Assembly: GCF_020529025.1 (NCBI RefSeq)
Contig: NZ_JACNMM010000002.1
Location: 1 to 64,000 of the forward strand
Source: Oceaniglobus trochenteri
GTDB lineage: Bacteria; Pseudomonadota; Alphaproteobacteria; Rhodobacterales; Rhodobacteraceae
Direction of reading: 5' to 3'
Length of the DNA stretch: 64,000 nucleotides
Position 1 is the stretch's first letter; each line of letters begins with the position of its first letter. This document shows positions 1 to 7,810 of the stretch, in pieces. A program made the position numbers and the translations under genes. The notes beneath the pieces are model-generated. The model ran no database searches and was not told the DNA's origin. It saw only the letters and a list, made by a program, of their open reading frames with translations.

Positions 1-221
1 ATGGCGCCAAGGTCAGTCCCGTCGACGGATACGCGGCCCCTGTCCGCGGCAACGATGCCGCAGACCAGCGACAAAAGCGTGGATTTCCCCGACCCGCTTG
101 CGCCAAGCAGCAGGACACTTTCGCCCGGGCCCATCTCGAATGTCGGACAGGCGAGCGAGAATCCGCCCCGCCCCGGCCAGGCGAATGCAACCTCTGTCAG
201 GGCGATGGCGGGCTGGTGCAT
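1..221 (-). CDS. ABC transporter ATP-binding protein, N-terminal part (ZrgB/LolD-like)
   Basis: The first 73 residues of an ABC ATPase run off the left edge of the window. A Walker A motif GASGSGKST lies at about residues 41-49, after a short strand rich in aromatic residues that is typical of the LolD/MacB type. The ATG follows the stop of the ZrgA-like gene by two bases, so the two are translationally coupled. In Vibrio, the zinc-repressed zrgA gene is followed by an ATPase of this kind and FtsX-like permeases, and this order suggests the same transporter here. The partner permease should lie beyond the window. ATPase identity is certain; the zinc role is inferred from context. Confidence 0.8.
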   Translation of the reverse strand, partial: MHQPAIALTEVAFAWPGRGGFSLACPTFEMGPGESVLLLGASGSGKSTLLSLVCGIVAADRGRVSVDGTDLGA

Positions 222-223
222 GG

Positions 224-832
224 TCAGTTCAGCGTCAATTCCGGGGCGTCACGGCCAATCTCGGCCGATCCGGCGCCCGCGTCGGTGACATACTGCGCCT
301 CGATCTGCTGCGCGCTCTTGAAATGGTCGAAGAACGGGAAGCCGATCGTCGTAATCTCTTCGGGATGCGTGCAGGCAAAGCTGTAGCTTGCGTGGAACTC
401 GCTGTGCTCGGCGCTTTGCCCGTGGTCGTGATCCTCGCCTTCGGCATGCTCATCCTCGTGCGCATGATCTTCTCCCTCGGCGTGGTCGTGGTGTTCCTCA
501 TCTTCATGCTCATGATCACCAGAGTGCAAATGGGCCAGCACCTCGGTCAATCGGCACTCTGCCGCCTCGGGCAGCGTGACGATGTTCTCCGGCAAAAGCA
601 TGACACGAATTGCCGCCGCGACCGCATCCTTGTCGGCATCGGTGCCCGCCTCGTATTCAAAGCCGACGATGTCCATGCCGGGCGCGTGCAGGTTCATCTC
701 GATGACGCTTCCCTCGACGGCAAGTTCAAGCGTGCTGACGCCATGGACATGGACGTCCATCTCGCGCCTTTCCTGCGCGAGAAGCGGCGTTGTGGCAACA
801 GAGGTCAAAAGTGCAAGCTGGATGATCTTCAT
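224..832 (-). CDS. zrgA: ZrgA-like DUF2796 periplasmic zinc-uptake protein
   Basis: A 202-residue protein with a signal peptide (MKIIQLALLTSVATTPLLA) followed by the HVHG segment typical of DUF2796. Between about residues 100 and 145 it has a strongly acidic, histidine-rich tract (HEDEEHHDHAEGEDHAHEDE) that would bind zinc loosely. In the family this protein assists zinc acquisition together with an ABC transporter, and an ABC ATPase gene begins two bases after its stop. An AAGGGA ribosome binding site precedes the ATG. It sits in a zinc-regulated neighbourhood with a COG0523 GTPase and a Fur-like regulator. Zinc binding is inferred from the His/Asp tract; family assignment is firm. Confidence 0.85.
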   Translation of the reverse strand: MKIIQLALLTSVATTPLLAQERREMDVHVHGVSTLELAVEGSVIEMNLHAPGMDIVGFEYEAGTDADKDAVAAAIRVMLLPENIVTLPEAAECRLTEVLAHLHSGDHEHEDEEHHDHAEGEDHAHEDEHAEGEDHDHGQSAEHSEFHASYSFACTHPEEITTIGFPFFDHFKSAQQIEAQYVTDAGAGSAEIGRDAPELTLN

Positions 833-864
833 GGACGTCCCTTTCTTTCAACTAGACGATATAT

Positions 865-880
865 TTGCACATCAGTGCAA
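865..880 (-). promoter_or_regulatory. Inverted repeat TTGCAC-N4-GTGCAA upstream of zrgA-like gene
   Basis: A perfect 6-bp inverted repeat with a four-base spacer overlaps the stop of the broken transporter gene and ends 33 bases before the zrgA-like ATG. On the minus strand an AT-rich stretch (AAATATAT) follows, so it could be an operator or lie over a promoter. It does not match the Zur-type palindrome at 4022-4036. No T-run follows, so a terminator is less likely. Confidence 0.35.
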
Positions 881-2035
881 CGGCGATGCGACATTGCATT
901 CCGCCAAAACGGTGCCCGGGTCACTTTCAGTCTCCGGTGCCTCAAGCGCCAGAACTGTGTCGGCGGCATTCCGTATCAGGGCCGCATCGTGGCTGACCAA
1001 CACAAGTGCAAACCCATCCCGTTCCGTTGTTTCCGACAAGAGGGCGATCACCCTCTCCTGAGTGATCGGGCCCCGGCGCGACGTCGGTTCATCAGCAAAG
1101 ATGAAGCTGGGGGTCCTGAGCAGAACCCGGAGGAGCGACAGGCGCTGCCACTCGCCCCCCGAGACCGCATCGGGGCGACGCACCAGAAGGTCCGCCCGAA
1201 GGCCGAGCCGATCAAGCAAGGCTTCGATCTCACCCTTGCGCCTGTTTGAAATGGCGCCGGCCGGGTCGGGAATGGTGCCGCAATTGCGCGAGACGAGTCC
1301 CAGTTCAAGCGATCCGGCCGCGTGATCGGCAGGAATCCCGGACGAACTGGTGATGTTAATCGTCAGTTCAACGCCGATTGCGCGAAACTGCTGCTCCAGC
1401 GCGGCCGCGACAAGCGGCAGCGTGGGCCGGTCGCGGCGCGCACGCGGGTCGCTGAGTTCCGGAAGCGCCGTATTCATCTTCAACAGCTTCGTGCCGGGCA
1501 TTAGCGTCGTCAGCAATTCGACCGCATCTGTCATGCCAAGGCGCTTCACGCTGGGCGGATCGAGACCAAAGACGAGGTCGGCGTCACCCGATTTATTGCT
1601 CAGCGCGCGTGTCTCCACGCGACTCTCGCTCAATGTCATGACAATCTCAATGTCCCGCTCCATCATACCGGTGATCGGCAGGCTGGCCTGCGGCCCCGGT
1701 TTGGATCGTGCAATTTCAAGCGCGTTGAATACGGCCTCTGGCGTCATCGGCGCGTCATTGTGAAACGTCACGCCTTCGCGCAGCTTGAACATCTAGGTCA
1801 ACCTGTCGTCCGATACGCTCCACCAGGTCGCCAGCGCAGGAACCAGTTGGCCATCCGGGTTTGCGCGGACCAGCGTGTCGGCAATTCCCATGCGCCAAAA
1901 ATCATAACCGACGGTTGAAGGTTCGGGTCCCTGGATCTCAAATTGAGCCAGGACATCAAGCGTGTCGTTCGCCTGCGTCGGCGCCGAGAGGAATGTGAGA
2001 GCCGCAACTGTGGCGAGCAAGGATCGTGTCTTCAT
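872..2035 (-). pseudogene. Decayed nickel/peptide-type ABC transporter: substrate-binding protein fused to ATPase tail
   Basis: The frame starts with a signal peptide ([22 protein letters not shown]) and the N-terminus of a family 5 solute-binding protein. At 1793-1795 a TAG stands where the family has tryptophan (LT-stop-MFKLREGVTFHND). The frame then stays open to 872. The later part keeps only pieces of the binding protein, then passes directly into the second half of an ABC ATPase with signature SGGEWQRLS, Walker B FIFADEPTS and the H-loop SHDAA. Walker A, both permeases and much of the binding protein are missing. This looks like an operon collapsed by deletion plus a nonsense mutation. 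Its ATG overlaps the upstream stop (ATGA), so it once belonged to the zinc-regulated operon. Confidence 0.8.
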
Positions 2036-2301
2036 GCGTTTTCCTGTTGCTGAAAACTGCGCCCGGAATTGCGAACCGGGCTGGTAGCTTTGTCTTTCGC
2101 AAGGCACTTTTCCTGCGCACGATCCAATTTTTGCAGGATCGACTCGACCGGCTCACCCCGCGCACTCTCACGCATCCAGATGTGACGACAGGATGCAGGC
2201 GACCACGGCAGCGCCGCCTCTGCCAGGCCAACCGTCCCGAGCACGCGCGGATCGTTGCTGCTGTTGATTGCCGTGGCAAAGCGGCGAAGAACCGTCGTCA
2301 T
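2032..2301 (-). CDS. DUF6525-like small protein
   Basis: An 89-residue protein whose centre ([18 protein letters not shown]) matches the small Rhodobacterales family I know as DUF6525, in which an LPWSP motif is conserved. No signal peptide or membrane segment is visible. The start overlaps the end of the COG0523 GTPase gene by ATGA, and its own stop overlaps the start of the broken binding-protein gene in the same way, so it is an internal cistron of the zinc operon. Function is unknown; its placement only suggests co-regulation with zinc genes. Confidence 0.65.
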   Translation of the reverse strand: MTTVLRRFATAINSSNDPRVLGTVGLAEAALPWSPASCRHIWMRESARGEPVESILQKLDRAQEKCLAKDKATSPVRNSGRSFQQQENA

Positions 2302-3506
2302 GCCGCCTCCACGCGCCGCCAGACCGGAAATGGATCTGTCAGGTCGGGCAGCGCCTCCGGCCCCGGCGCCAGATGCTCGGCAACCAAGCACGAATCCAGG
2401 CGAGTTTTCAGGGCAGGCCAATCTATCCCCGCCCCGATGAAGACGATCTCCTGCCGCCGATCGCCCCAGGGCTCGGACCAATGCGCAGCCATGTAGGCGC
2501 GTGCACTTTCGTGATCCGGCCACTGCGCCTTGGGGACGGCCGCCCACCACGTACCGAGAGGCTTCACGGAAGACAGCGCCCCCGCGAGAGAGAATTCCGC
2601 CACCCAGTCAGGCCGCGTTGCGATCCAGAAATGCCCCTTGGCGCGGATAACGCCGGACAAGTCCCCGTTCAGGACCGCCAGAACCTTTTCGGGCTCGAAG
2701 GGCCGTCGGGCGCGGTAGACGTAGGATGCCACGCCGTATTCCTCGGTCTCGGGCACATGATCGGTAAAGCCGTAGAGCTCCTTTGCCCACATCGGATGTT
2801 CATGCGCCTTGTCGAAATCGAAAAGCCCGGTGTCGAGAATGGCATCCGCCGGCACTTGCGCATGATTTGCCTCGATGATCCGCGCATCCGCATTCAGGCT
2901 GCGAATGATCTTGCGGGCCGCGTCGGTGCGCTCGGGGCCTGCCTCCGCAACCTTGTTCAGGATCACGACGTCGGCGAACTCGATCTGCTCGACAAGGAGG
3001 TTCAGCAGCGTCCGCTCGTCCTCCTCGCCCAGCGTCTCGCCCCGGTCACGCAGGAAATCGTGGCTGGAATAGTCCTTCAGCAGGTTCACGGCGTCGACGA
3101 CCGTTACCATCGTATCAAGGCGCGCGACGTCCGACAGGCTCTCGCCGTCTTCGTCCCGGAAGTCGAAGGTCGCGGCGACGGGAAGCGGTTCGGAAATGCC
3201 GGTGGACTCGATCAGCAAGTAGTCGAAACGACCCTCGGCAGCGAGACGGCGAACCTCCTGAAGCAGGTCGTCGCGCAGCGTGCAGCAGATACAGCCGTTC
3301 GACATCTCCACCAGTGTCTCGTCGGTGCGGGAAAGCTCGGTATCTGCCCGCACGAGATCCGCGTCGATGTTCACCTCGGACATGTCATTGACGATCACCG
3401 CGACGCGACGGCCCTCACGGTTGTTCAGCACGCGGTTCATCAGCGTCGTCTTGCCGGCACCGAGGAAGCCGGAAATCACTGTTACGGGAAGGCGGGTGTC
3501 GGTCAT
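2298..3506 (-). CDS. COG0523 (CobW/ZigA-like) GTPase, zinc metallochaperone
   Basis: A 402-residue G3E-family GTPase. It shows the P-loop [10 protein letters not shown] near residue 12, the metal-binding CxCC motif in [14 protein letters not shown] at about residues 70-83, and the guanine-specificity motif in [11 protein letters not shown] CobW C-terminal domain with [10 protein letters not shown] follows. Such GTPases bind zinc and deliver it to client enzymes during zinc starvation, and many are Zur-repressed. It overlaps the upstream Fur-like gene and the downstream DUF6525 gene by ATGA. The palindrome at 4022-4036 and the zrgA-like gene argue for the zinc subgroup rather than cobalamin or nitrile hydratase subgroups. 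Confidence 0.88.
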   Translation of the reverse strand: MTDTRLPVTVISGFLGAGKTTLMNRVLNNREGRRVAVIVNDMSEVNIDADLVRADTELSRTDETLVEMSNGCICCTLRDDLLQEVRRLAAEGRFDYLLIESTGISEPLPVAATFDFRDEDGESLSDVARLDTMVTVVDAVNLLKDYSSHDFLRDRGETLGEEDERTLLNLLVEQIEFADVVILNKVAEAGPERTDAARKIIRSLNADARIIEANHAQVPADAILDTGLFDFDKAHEHPMWAKELYGFTDHVPETEEYGVASYVYRARRPFEPEKVLAVLNGDLSGVIRAKGHFWIATRPDWVAEFSLAGALSSVKPLGTWWAAVPKAQWPDHESARAYMAAHWSEPWGDRRQEIVFIGAGIDWPALKTRLDSCLVAEHLAPGPEALPDLTDPFPVWRRVEAA

Positions 3507-3988
3507 GCGGCAAACTCCTGTAGCGCAAAGAAATCGGGAAACCGCAGCGAGGCATAGCAGGCGCTGACCGCCTGTGGCCCGTCCGCGAGAGCGAAGTTGT
3601 TTCTGGTCATCGGGCGCGCCATGCCACTGGCCGCGAAACCGGCCTGCGCGCCCTTCGCGAGCTTTCCCGTGCCATCGCGAAGCTGAATAGTCGCGCTAGC
3701 CGCAGGGTCGTTCCGGAGCAGCGCCAGTGTTTCCCTCAGCGTGTCACCGCTCCATCCAGCCGCAGCATGCGCTGCGGGCACCAAGCGGTTGCGCGGGCGT
3801 TCTGCGTCGATCACCAAGGCCCACCCCTCCTCCATCAAAGCCGTAAGGGCCCGGTATACAGTCGCCGGCGCGAGCCCGGCTTCTTCGCTCGTAAGCGCGC
3901 CCAGAATCTCACAAGTCGCCACCGGGCGCCCAGTTTTCCGCGGCACAACAGGAAATTCCGTCGGCTGTTGATCGCTCTGTTCTCTCAA
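3503..3988 (-). CDS. Fur-like (Zur-type) regulator with atypical C-terminal half
   Basis: A 161-residue protein read from a TTG start with a GGGTGA ribosome binding site. Residues about 15-70 form a Fur-like winged helix ([20 protein letters not shown] is the recognition region). The second half lacks the usual Cys/His-rich metal sites and CxxC pairs of Zur, and ends in an unrelated-looking hydrophobic tail. It could be a diverged regulator, or a zur gene that suffered deletion or frameshift. It is the first gene of the zinc operon and lies 34 bases from the palindrome, which fits autoregulation. DNA-binding fold likely; zinc sensing by this copy is doubtful. Confidence 0.55.
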   Translation of the reverse strand: MREQSDQQPTEFPVVPRKTGRPVATCEILGALTSEEAGLAPATVYRALTALMEEGWALVIDAERPRNRLVPAAHAAAGWSGDTLRETLALLRNDPAASATIQLRDGTGKLAKGAQAGFAASGMARPMTRNNFALADGPQAVSACYASLRFPDFFALQEFAA

Positions 3989-4021
3989 ATGATCACCCCC
4001 GGGATCGCGATTGAAATGATA

Positions 4022-4036
4022 TGTTATCTCATAACA
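4022..4036 (-). promoter_or_regulatory. Zur-box-like operator palindrome
   Basis: A perfect inverted repeat TGTTAT-GAG-ATAACA (minus-strand reading) lies 34 bases upstream of the Fur-like gene and is flanked by AT-rich sequence (ATCATTTC). Alphaproteobacterial Zur sites have the form TGTTATN3ATAACA, often within GAAATGTTAT...ATAACATTTC. It would control the regulator-GTPase-DUF6525-transporter operon in response to zinc. The match is visible in the sequence; binding is inferred. Confidence 0.75.
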
Positions 4037-4248
4037 GCTGTGCCCGCAATCCGGTTTTGAAGATCGCGCATCAATCGATCGGTCCGAAACCCGGAAACGC
4101 CAAATGATCCGTGCTTTCTGGGATTGCGGCGAGCGACATGCGACACGCCAGCACTTGGTCGACCAACACGGCGTCGTCGTTCAGCACCTCGCCAACCCGC
4201 CCCAGCTGTCGGCCGCGAGCGCGCGCGACCGGCGCGTCCAGCGGATGG

Positions 4249-4690
4249 TCAGGTCATGTCGCGACGCTGGCGATGTGATGGCGGCCTGCGACGCCACGCC
4301 CGTAGCCCACAGTCTGAAACCTGCATCAGGCGGCACAAATGCGCATGTGAAAGACCTCCGCGATACTCCGCAATGAATTGAAATCTCGTTGCTTTTGGCT
4401 CGCGAAGAAGGTTGCGGCCCTCTTTAACACCCCTCTCCTCCCGCAGAACGCGGTTCTGTTTGCGCAAACGCTCGTTCTCCCGGCGCAGCTCCGCGTCCTC
4501 GGCGGCAGCCGGATCGGTCGAGCAATCCCGCATCCACTTGCCCAAGGTCGAAAACCCTACGCCAAGGTCTGAGGCCACTTGTCGGCGTGTCAGGCCGCTG
4601 TTCGGCGGCAGAGGATTGAAATCTAATAAGAAAGTGGGCCGAACCGAAACAGGTGAGGTTCGCCCAAACTGAGACTGAGGGTCATTCTGA
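4249..4690 (-). pseudogene. IS3-family transposase remnant
   Basis: Minus-strand reading gives OrfA features (SGLTRRQVASDLGVGFSTLGKWM, then a leucine-zipper-like ENERLRKQNRVLREE). These run directly into the start of OrfB (FIAEYRGGLSHAHLCRLM). The usual OrfA end (LKRAATFFASQK) is still encoded in another frame at about 4400-4440, so a small deletion just before it has fused the frames. The OrfA N-terminus is missing, and OrfB stops soon after RRPPSHRQRRDM, before the DDE catalytic residues. The sequence TGACCC near 4685-4690 could be the terminal repeat. The element cannot transpose. Confidence 0.8.
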
Positions 4691-4808
4691 GCCCAGCTTC
4701 GGCTAGGCGGCGCGTCTATGAGGTTCGGTCGGTTTCCGCAAACCCCTTTGATAACACGGAAAAATCCGTGACCGTCAGGGCGGTGTCACTGGTTCGCAAT
4801 GGGGATAA

Positions 4809-4898
4809 TGGCGGAGAAGGTGGGATTCGAACCCACGGTACGCTTTCACGCACGACGGTTTTCAAGACCGTTGCAATCGACCACTCTGCCACTTCTCC
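4809..4898 (-). tRNA. tRNA-Ser(UGA)
   Basis: Minus-strand cloverleaf of about 90 nt. The 7-bp acceptor stem pairs GGAGAAG (4892-4898) with CTTCTCC (4813-4819), followed by discriminator G and an encoded CCA at 4809-4811. The anticodon loop CTTGAAA gives anticodon TGA, and the T-arm contains GGTTCGAATCC. The long variable arm (about CGTGCGTGAAAGCGTACC) is typical of class II serine tRNAs. The decayed IS3 copy just beyond its 5' end may reflect insertion near a tRNA gene. Confidence 0.97.
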
Positions 4899-5107
4899 GG
4901 TGCGAGGGACTTAGCGGTGCGCGTGCGATTCGGGAAGGGGACAGTGGGGACGGAAATTTGCCGGTGCTTGCGGGCGCACTTTCATTGCCGCGCTCCAGCG
5001 GCTAGACTGCGCGCCAGAAAGGTGCGTGACAGGCACCGCGAGTGAGCAGCAACGCCGGTGACCGGCACTTGTGCACGGCAACGTCCGTGCGACGATGGGG
5101 GCAACCT

Positions 5108-5965
5108 ATGACATCCAACGTGGTCAGAATGGCCTTACTGACAAGCGCCCTGGCCCTTCTTGCGGCCTGCGAGGAAGGGTTTCGCCTGCCCGGGCAGGGC
5201 GCGGAGGCACCCGGGGACGAGGAGGCCGCGCCCCTGGCGCCGCGCACCACCCGGCTTGTCGAACGCGATGTCGAGGCGCCCGAGGTTTTCCAGAAGACAG
5301 AGTCGGGCCTCTGGGATGGTCGCCCCTCGCTGGGCGGTGTCTGGGTGGCCCATCCCGACGTGAAAGACCCCGAAAGGGTGATCATCCGCAACGAGGTCAA
5401 TCAGAAGTTCGTGATCGGCGCCCTCTTCCGGCGCGAGCGTGACAACCCCGGCCCGCGGCTTCAGGTGTCGTCGGACGCGGCCGAGGCCCTGGGCCTTCTG
5501 GCCGGTCAGCCCGTCAAGCTGAACGTCACCGCGCTGCGCCGCGAAGAAGTTGACGAAACGCCCCCCGCCACGTCCGAGGCCACGGCGATACTGGAGCAGC
5601 CCGACGAGATCGAGGCGCTGTCCCTGGACAGCCCGCCCCGGCCCGAAGCGACCGAGATCGGCGATGCCGCCCCCGCCGCGATCGCGACGCCCGCGCCACC
5701 GCCCGCCCCCAAGCCCGCCAAGGCAAGCTCGCTTGACAAGGCCTATGTGCAGATCGGCATCTTCAGCGTGCAGGCCAATGCCGACAACACCGCCACCGCC
5801 CTGCGCGGGGCCGGGATGATCCCCACCGTCAGCAAGCAATCGTCCAAGGGCAAGACCTTCTTCAGCGTCATCGTCGGCCCGGCCAGCAATGCCACCGAAC
5901 GCGCCGCCCTTCTCAGGAAAGTGAAGGGTCTGGGCTTCAACGATGCCTATTTCACCTCGAACTGA
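5108..5965 (+). CDS. SPOR-domain lipoprotein
   Basis: A 285-residue protein. The ATG at 5108 is chosen because it gives a lipoprotein signal peptide (MALLTSALALLAAC, lipobox cysteine about residue 21). A middle section of about 150 residues contains an aspartic-protease-like/RlpA-like strand pattern, then an Ala/Pro-rich linker (PAPPPAPKPAKASS). The C-terminal 75 residues form a SPOR domain (YVQIGIFSVQANADNTATAL...FSVIVGP). SPOR domains bind denuded peptidoglycan glycans at the septum. It is followed after 49 bases by a D,D-carboxypeptidase gene, supporting a cell-wall role. Confidence 0.82.
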   Translation: MTSNVVRMALLTSALALLAACEEGFRLPGQGAEAPGDEEAAPLAPRTTRLVERDVEAPEVFQKTESGLWDGRPSLGGVWVAHPDVKDPERVIIRNEVNQKFVIGALFRRERDNPGPRLQVSSDAAEALGLLAGQPVKLNVTALRREEVDETPPATSEATAILEQPDEIEALSLDSPPRPEATEIGDAAPAAIATPAPPPAPKPAKASSLDKAYVQIGIFSVQANADNTATALRGAGMIPTVSKQSSKGKTFFSVIVGPASNATERAALLRKVKGLGFNDAYFTSN

Positions 5966-6014
5966 CCGCCCTTTCCGTGTCACCTTGCCCCCCCGCCACA
6001 GCAGGATCGCAGAC

Positions 6015-7181
6015 ATGACCAAACGCCTTATCGCCCGCCTTGCCCTTGCGCTGACCATTGCCGTCACCGCCGCCCTGCCCGCCCGGGCCTTCGAAACGCT
6101 GGCCACCTCGGCCTATGTCTATGACCTGACCACTGACACGGTGCTTCTGAGCAAGGAGGCCAATGTGCCCCTGCCCCCGGCGTCGATGTCCAAGCTGATG
6201 ACGATCAACATGCTGTTCGAGGCCCTGCGCGACGGGCGTGTCGACATGGACACCCGGTTCGGCGTGTCGTCACGGGCCACCGACATGGGCGGATCGTCCA
6301 TGTATCTGAAGGTGACCGACCGCCCCACGGTCGAGGAACTGATCCAGGGCATCATCGTGCAGTCGGGCAACGATGCCTGCGTCGTGGTGGCCGAGGGGCT
6401 TTCGGGGTCCGAGGATGCCTTTGCGCGCACCATGAACCAGCGGGCACAGGCCCTGGGGATGACCAAGTCGACCTTCGCCAACGCCAGCGGCTGGCCCAAT
6501 CCCAACCACCGGATGAGCATGGAGGACCTGGGCATCCTGGCCACCCGGCTGATCAAGGAATTCCCCGAATACTATGGCTATTTCGCGCAGAAGACGTTTG
6601 AATTCGACGGCCGCGTGCCCGCCAACCACAACAACCGCAACCCCCTGCTGCACCTCGGGATCGGCGCCGACGGCCTGAAGACGGGCCACACTTCCGAAGC
6701 GGGCTATGGCCTTGTCGGGTCGGCCAGCCAGGGCGCGCGCCGCATCGTCTTCGTGATCTCGGGGCTGCAAAGCGAAACCCATCGCGCCGAAGAGGCCGAG
6801 CGTCTGGTCAACTGGGCCTTCCGCCAGTTCGTGCAGAAGACCATCGTGAAAAAGGGCCAGGAAGTGACCCGCGCCGATGTCTGGCTGGGGCTTGACCGTC
6901 AGGTCGGGCTGGTGGCCGCCGAAGACATCGAGGTGCTGGTGCCCGCCCTGCAACAGGACGCGCTGACCGGCAATGCCATGTTCCGCGGCCCCTTCGAGGC
7001 GCCGGTCACCAAGGGCCAGGAGATGGGCGAACTGGTGATCAAGCTTGACGGTCTGCCCGATGCCAGCGTCGCCCTCCTGGCCGACAAGTCGGTCGCGAAA
7101 AGCGGGTTCCTGCCGCGGCTGAAACTGGCCGCCGAAACCCTGTTCCGCAAGTTCGCCAGCGAGGCGGCAGAGCTTCGGTGA
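6015..7181 (+). CDS. dacC: D-alanyl-D-alanine carboxypeptidase (PBP5/6 family)
   Basis: A 388-residue secreted serine peptidase that trims pentapeptide side chains of peptidoglycan. A signal peptide ends at ALPARA (about residue 25). Catalytic motifs are SxxK (SMSK, residues 57-60), SGN in VQSGNDAC, and KTG in LKTGHTSEAG. The C-terminal part after about residue 270 is the beta-rich PBP5 domain 2. The ATG at 6015 is preferred over an upstream in-frame start because the signal peptide begins there. It lies downstream of the SPOR lipoprotein gene and overlaps tmk by four bases. Confidence 0.93.
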   Translation: MTKRLIARLALALTIAVTAALPARAFETLATSAYVYDLTTDTVLLSKEANVPLPPASMSKLMTINMLFEALRDGRVDMDTRFGVSSRATDMGGSSMYLKVTDRPTVEELIQGIIVQSGNDACVVVAEGLSGSEDAFARTMNQRAQALGMTKSTFANASGWPNPNHRMSMEDLGILATRLIKEFPEYYGYFAQKTFEFDGRVPANHNNRNPLLHLGIGADGLKTGHTSEAGYGLVGSASQGARRIVFVISGLQSETHRAEEAERLVNWAFRQFVQKTIVKKGQEVTRADVWLGLDRQVGLVAAEDIEVLVPALQQDALTGNAMFRGPFEAPVTKGQEMGELVIKLDGLPDASVALLADKSVAKSGFLPRLKLAAETLFRKFASEAAELR

Positions 7182-7810
7182 GCGGGCGGGGTCTGTTCGT
7201 CACCTTCGAGGGCATCGACGGGTCGGGCAAGTCCACCCAGGCGCGGATGCTGGCCGAGGCGCTGCGCGCCGAGGGGCGCGACGTGGTGCTGACCCGCGAA
7301 CCCGGCGGCAGCCCCGGCGCCGAGGAGATCCGCGCGCTGGTGCTTGAGGGCGCGACCGACCGCTGGTCGCCCGAATCCGAGATCCTGCTGTTTACCGCCG
7401 CCCGGCGCGACCATATGGAACGCACGATCCGCCCCGCGCTGGCGGCGGGCAAGGTGGTGATCTCTGACCGTTTCGCCGACAGCACCCGCATGTACCAGGG
7501 CCTGTCGCGGGGCGATCTGCGCGGGCTGGTCGACACGTTGCACGACCTGATGATCGGGCTCGAGCCTGACGTGACCGTCCTGATCGACATGGACCCGGCC
7601 ACCGGCCTGTCGCGCGCCCTGTCGCGCCAGACCGCCGAGGAACGGTTCGAAGGCTTCGGCGCCGACCTTCAGGCGCGGATGCGCGCCGGCTTCCTGGCAC
7701 TGGCGCAGGAGTTTCCCGACCGTTTCGTCACCATCCCCGGCGCGGGAACACCCGAAACCGTCGCCACCCGCGTGCGCGACGCGCTGGCTGGGGCCCTGCC
7801 CCATGGCTGA
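7178..7810 (+). CDS. tmk: Thymidylate kinase
   Basis: A 210-residue dTMP kinase that makes dTDP for DNA synthesis. It has the P-loop FEGIDGSGKSTQ at about residues 9-20, the DR(F/Y) motif SDRFADST, and the lid-region arginines in SRALSRQTAEERFEG. The start is GTG at 7178, overlapping the stop of the carboxypeptidase gene. The next gene, holB, overlaps its end by eight bases; a tmk-holB-tatD order is common in bacteria. Confidence 0.96.
   Translation: MSGRGLFVTFEGIDGSGKSTQARMLAEALRAEGRDVVLTREPGGSPGAEEIRALVLEGATDRWSPESEILLFTAARRDHMERTIRPALAAGKVVISDRFADSTRMYQGLSRGDLRGLVDTLHDLMIGLEPDVTVLIDMDPATGLSRALSRQTAEERFEGFGADLQARMRAGFLALAQEFPDRFVTIPGAGTPETVATRVRDALAGALPHG

Noticed and set aside
98-1249. 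Plus-strand frame spanning the ZrgA-like region
   Set aside because: It overlaps two recognisable minus-strand genes and lacks any family similarity.
4104-4248. Small plus-strand gene in the gap after the Zur-type site
   Set aside because: The frame MIRAFWDCGERHATRQ has no ribosome binding site or family likeness and lies beside the transposase remnant; I see no gene there.
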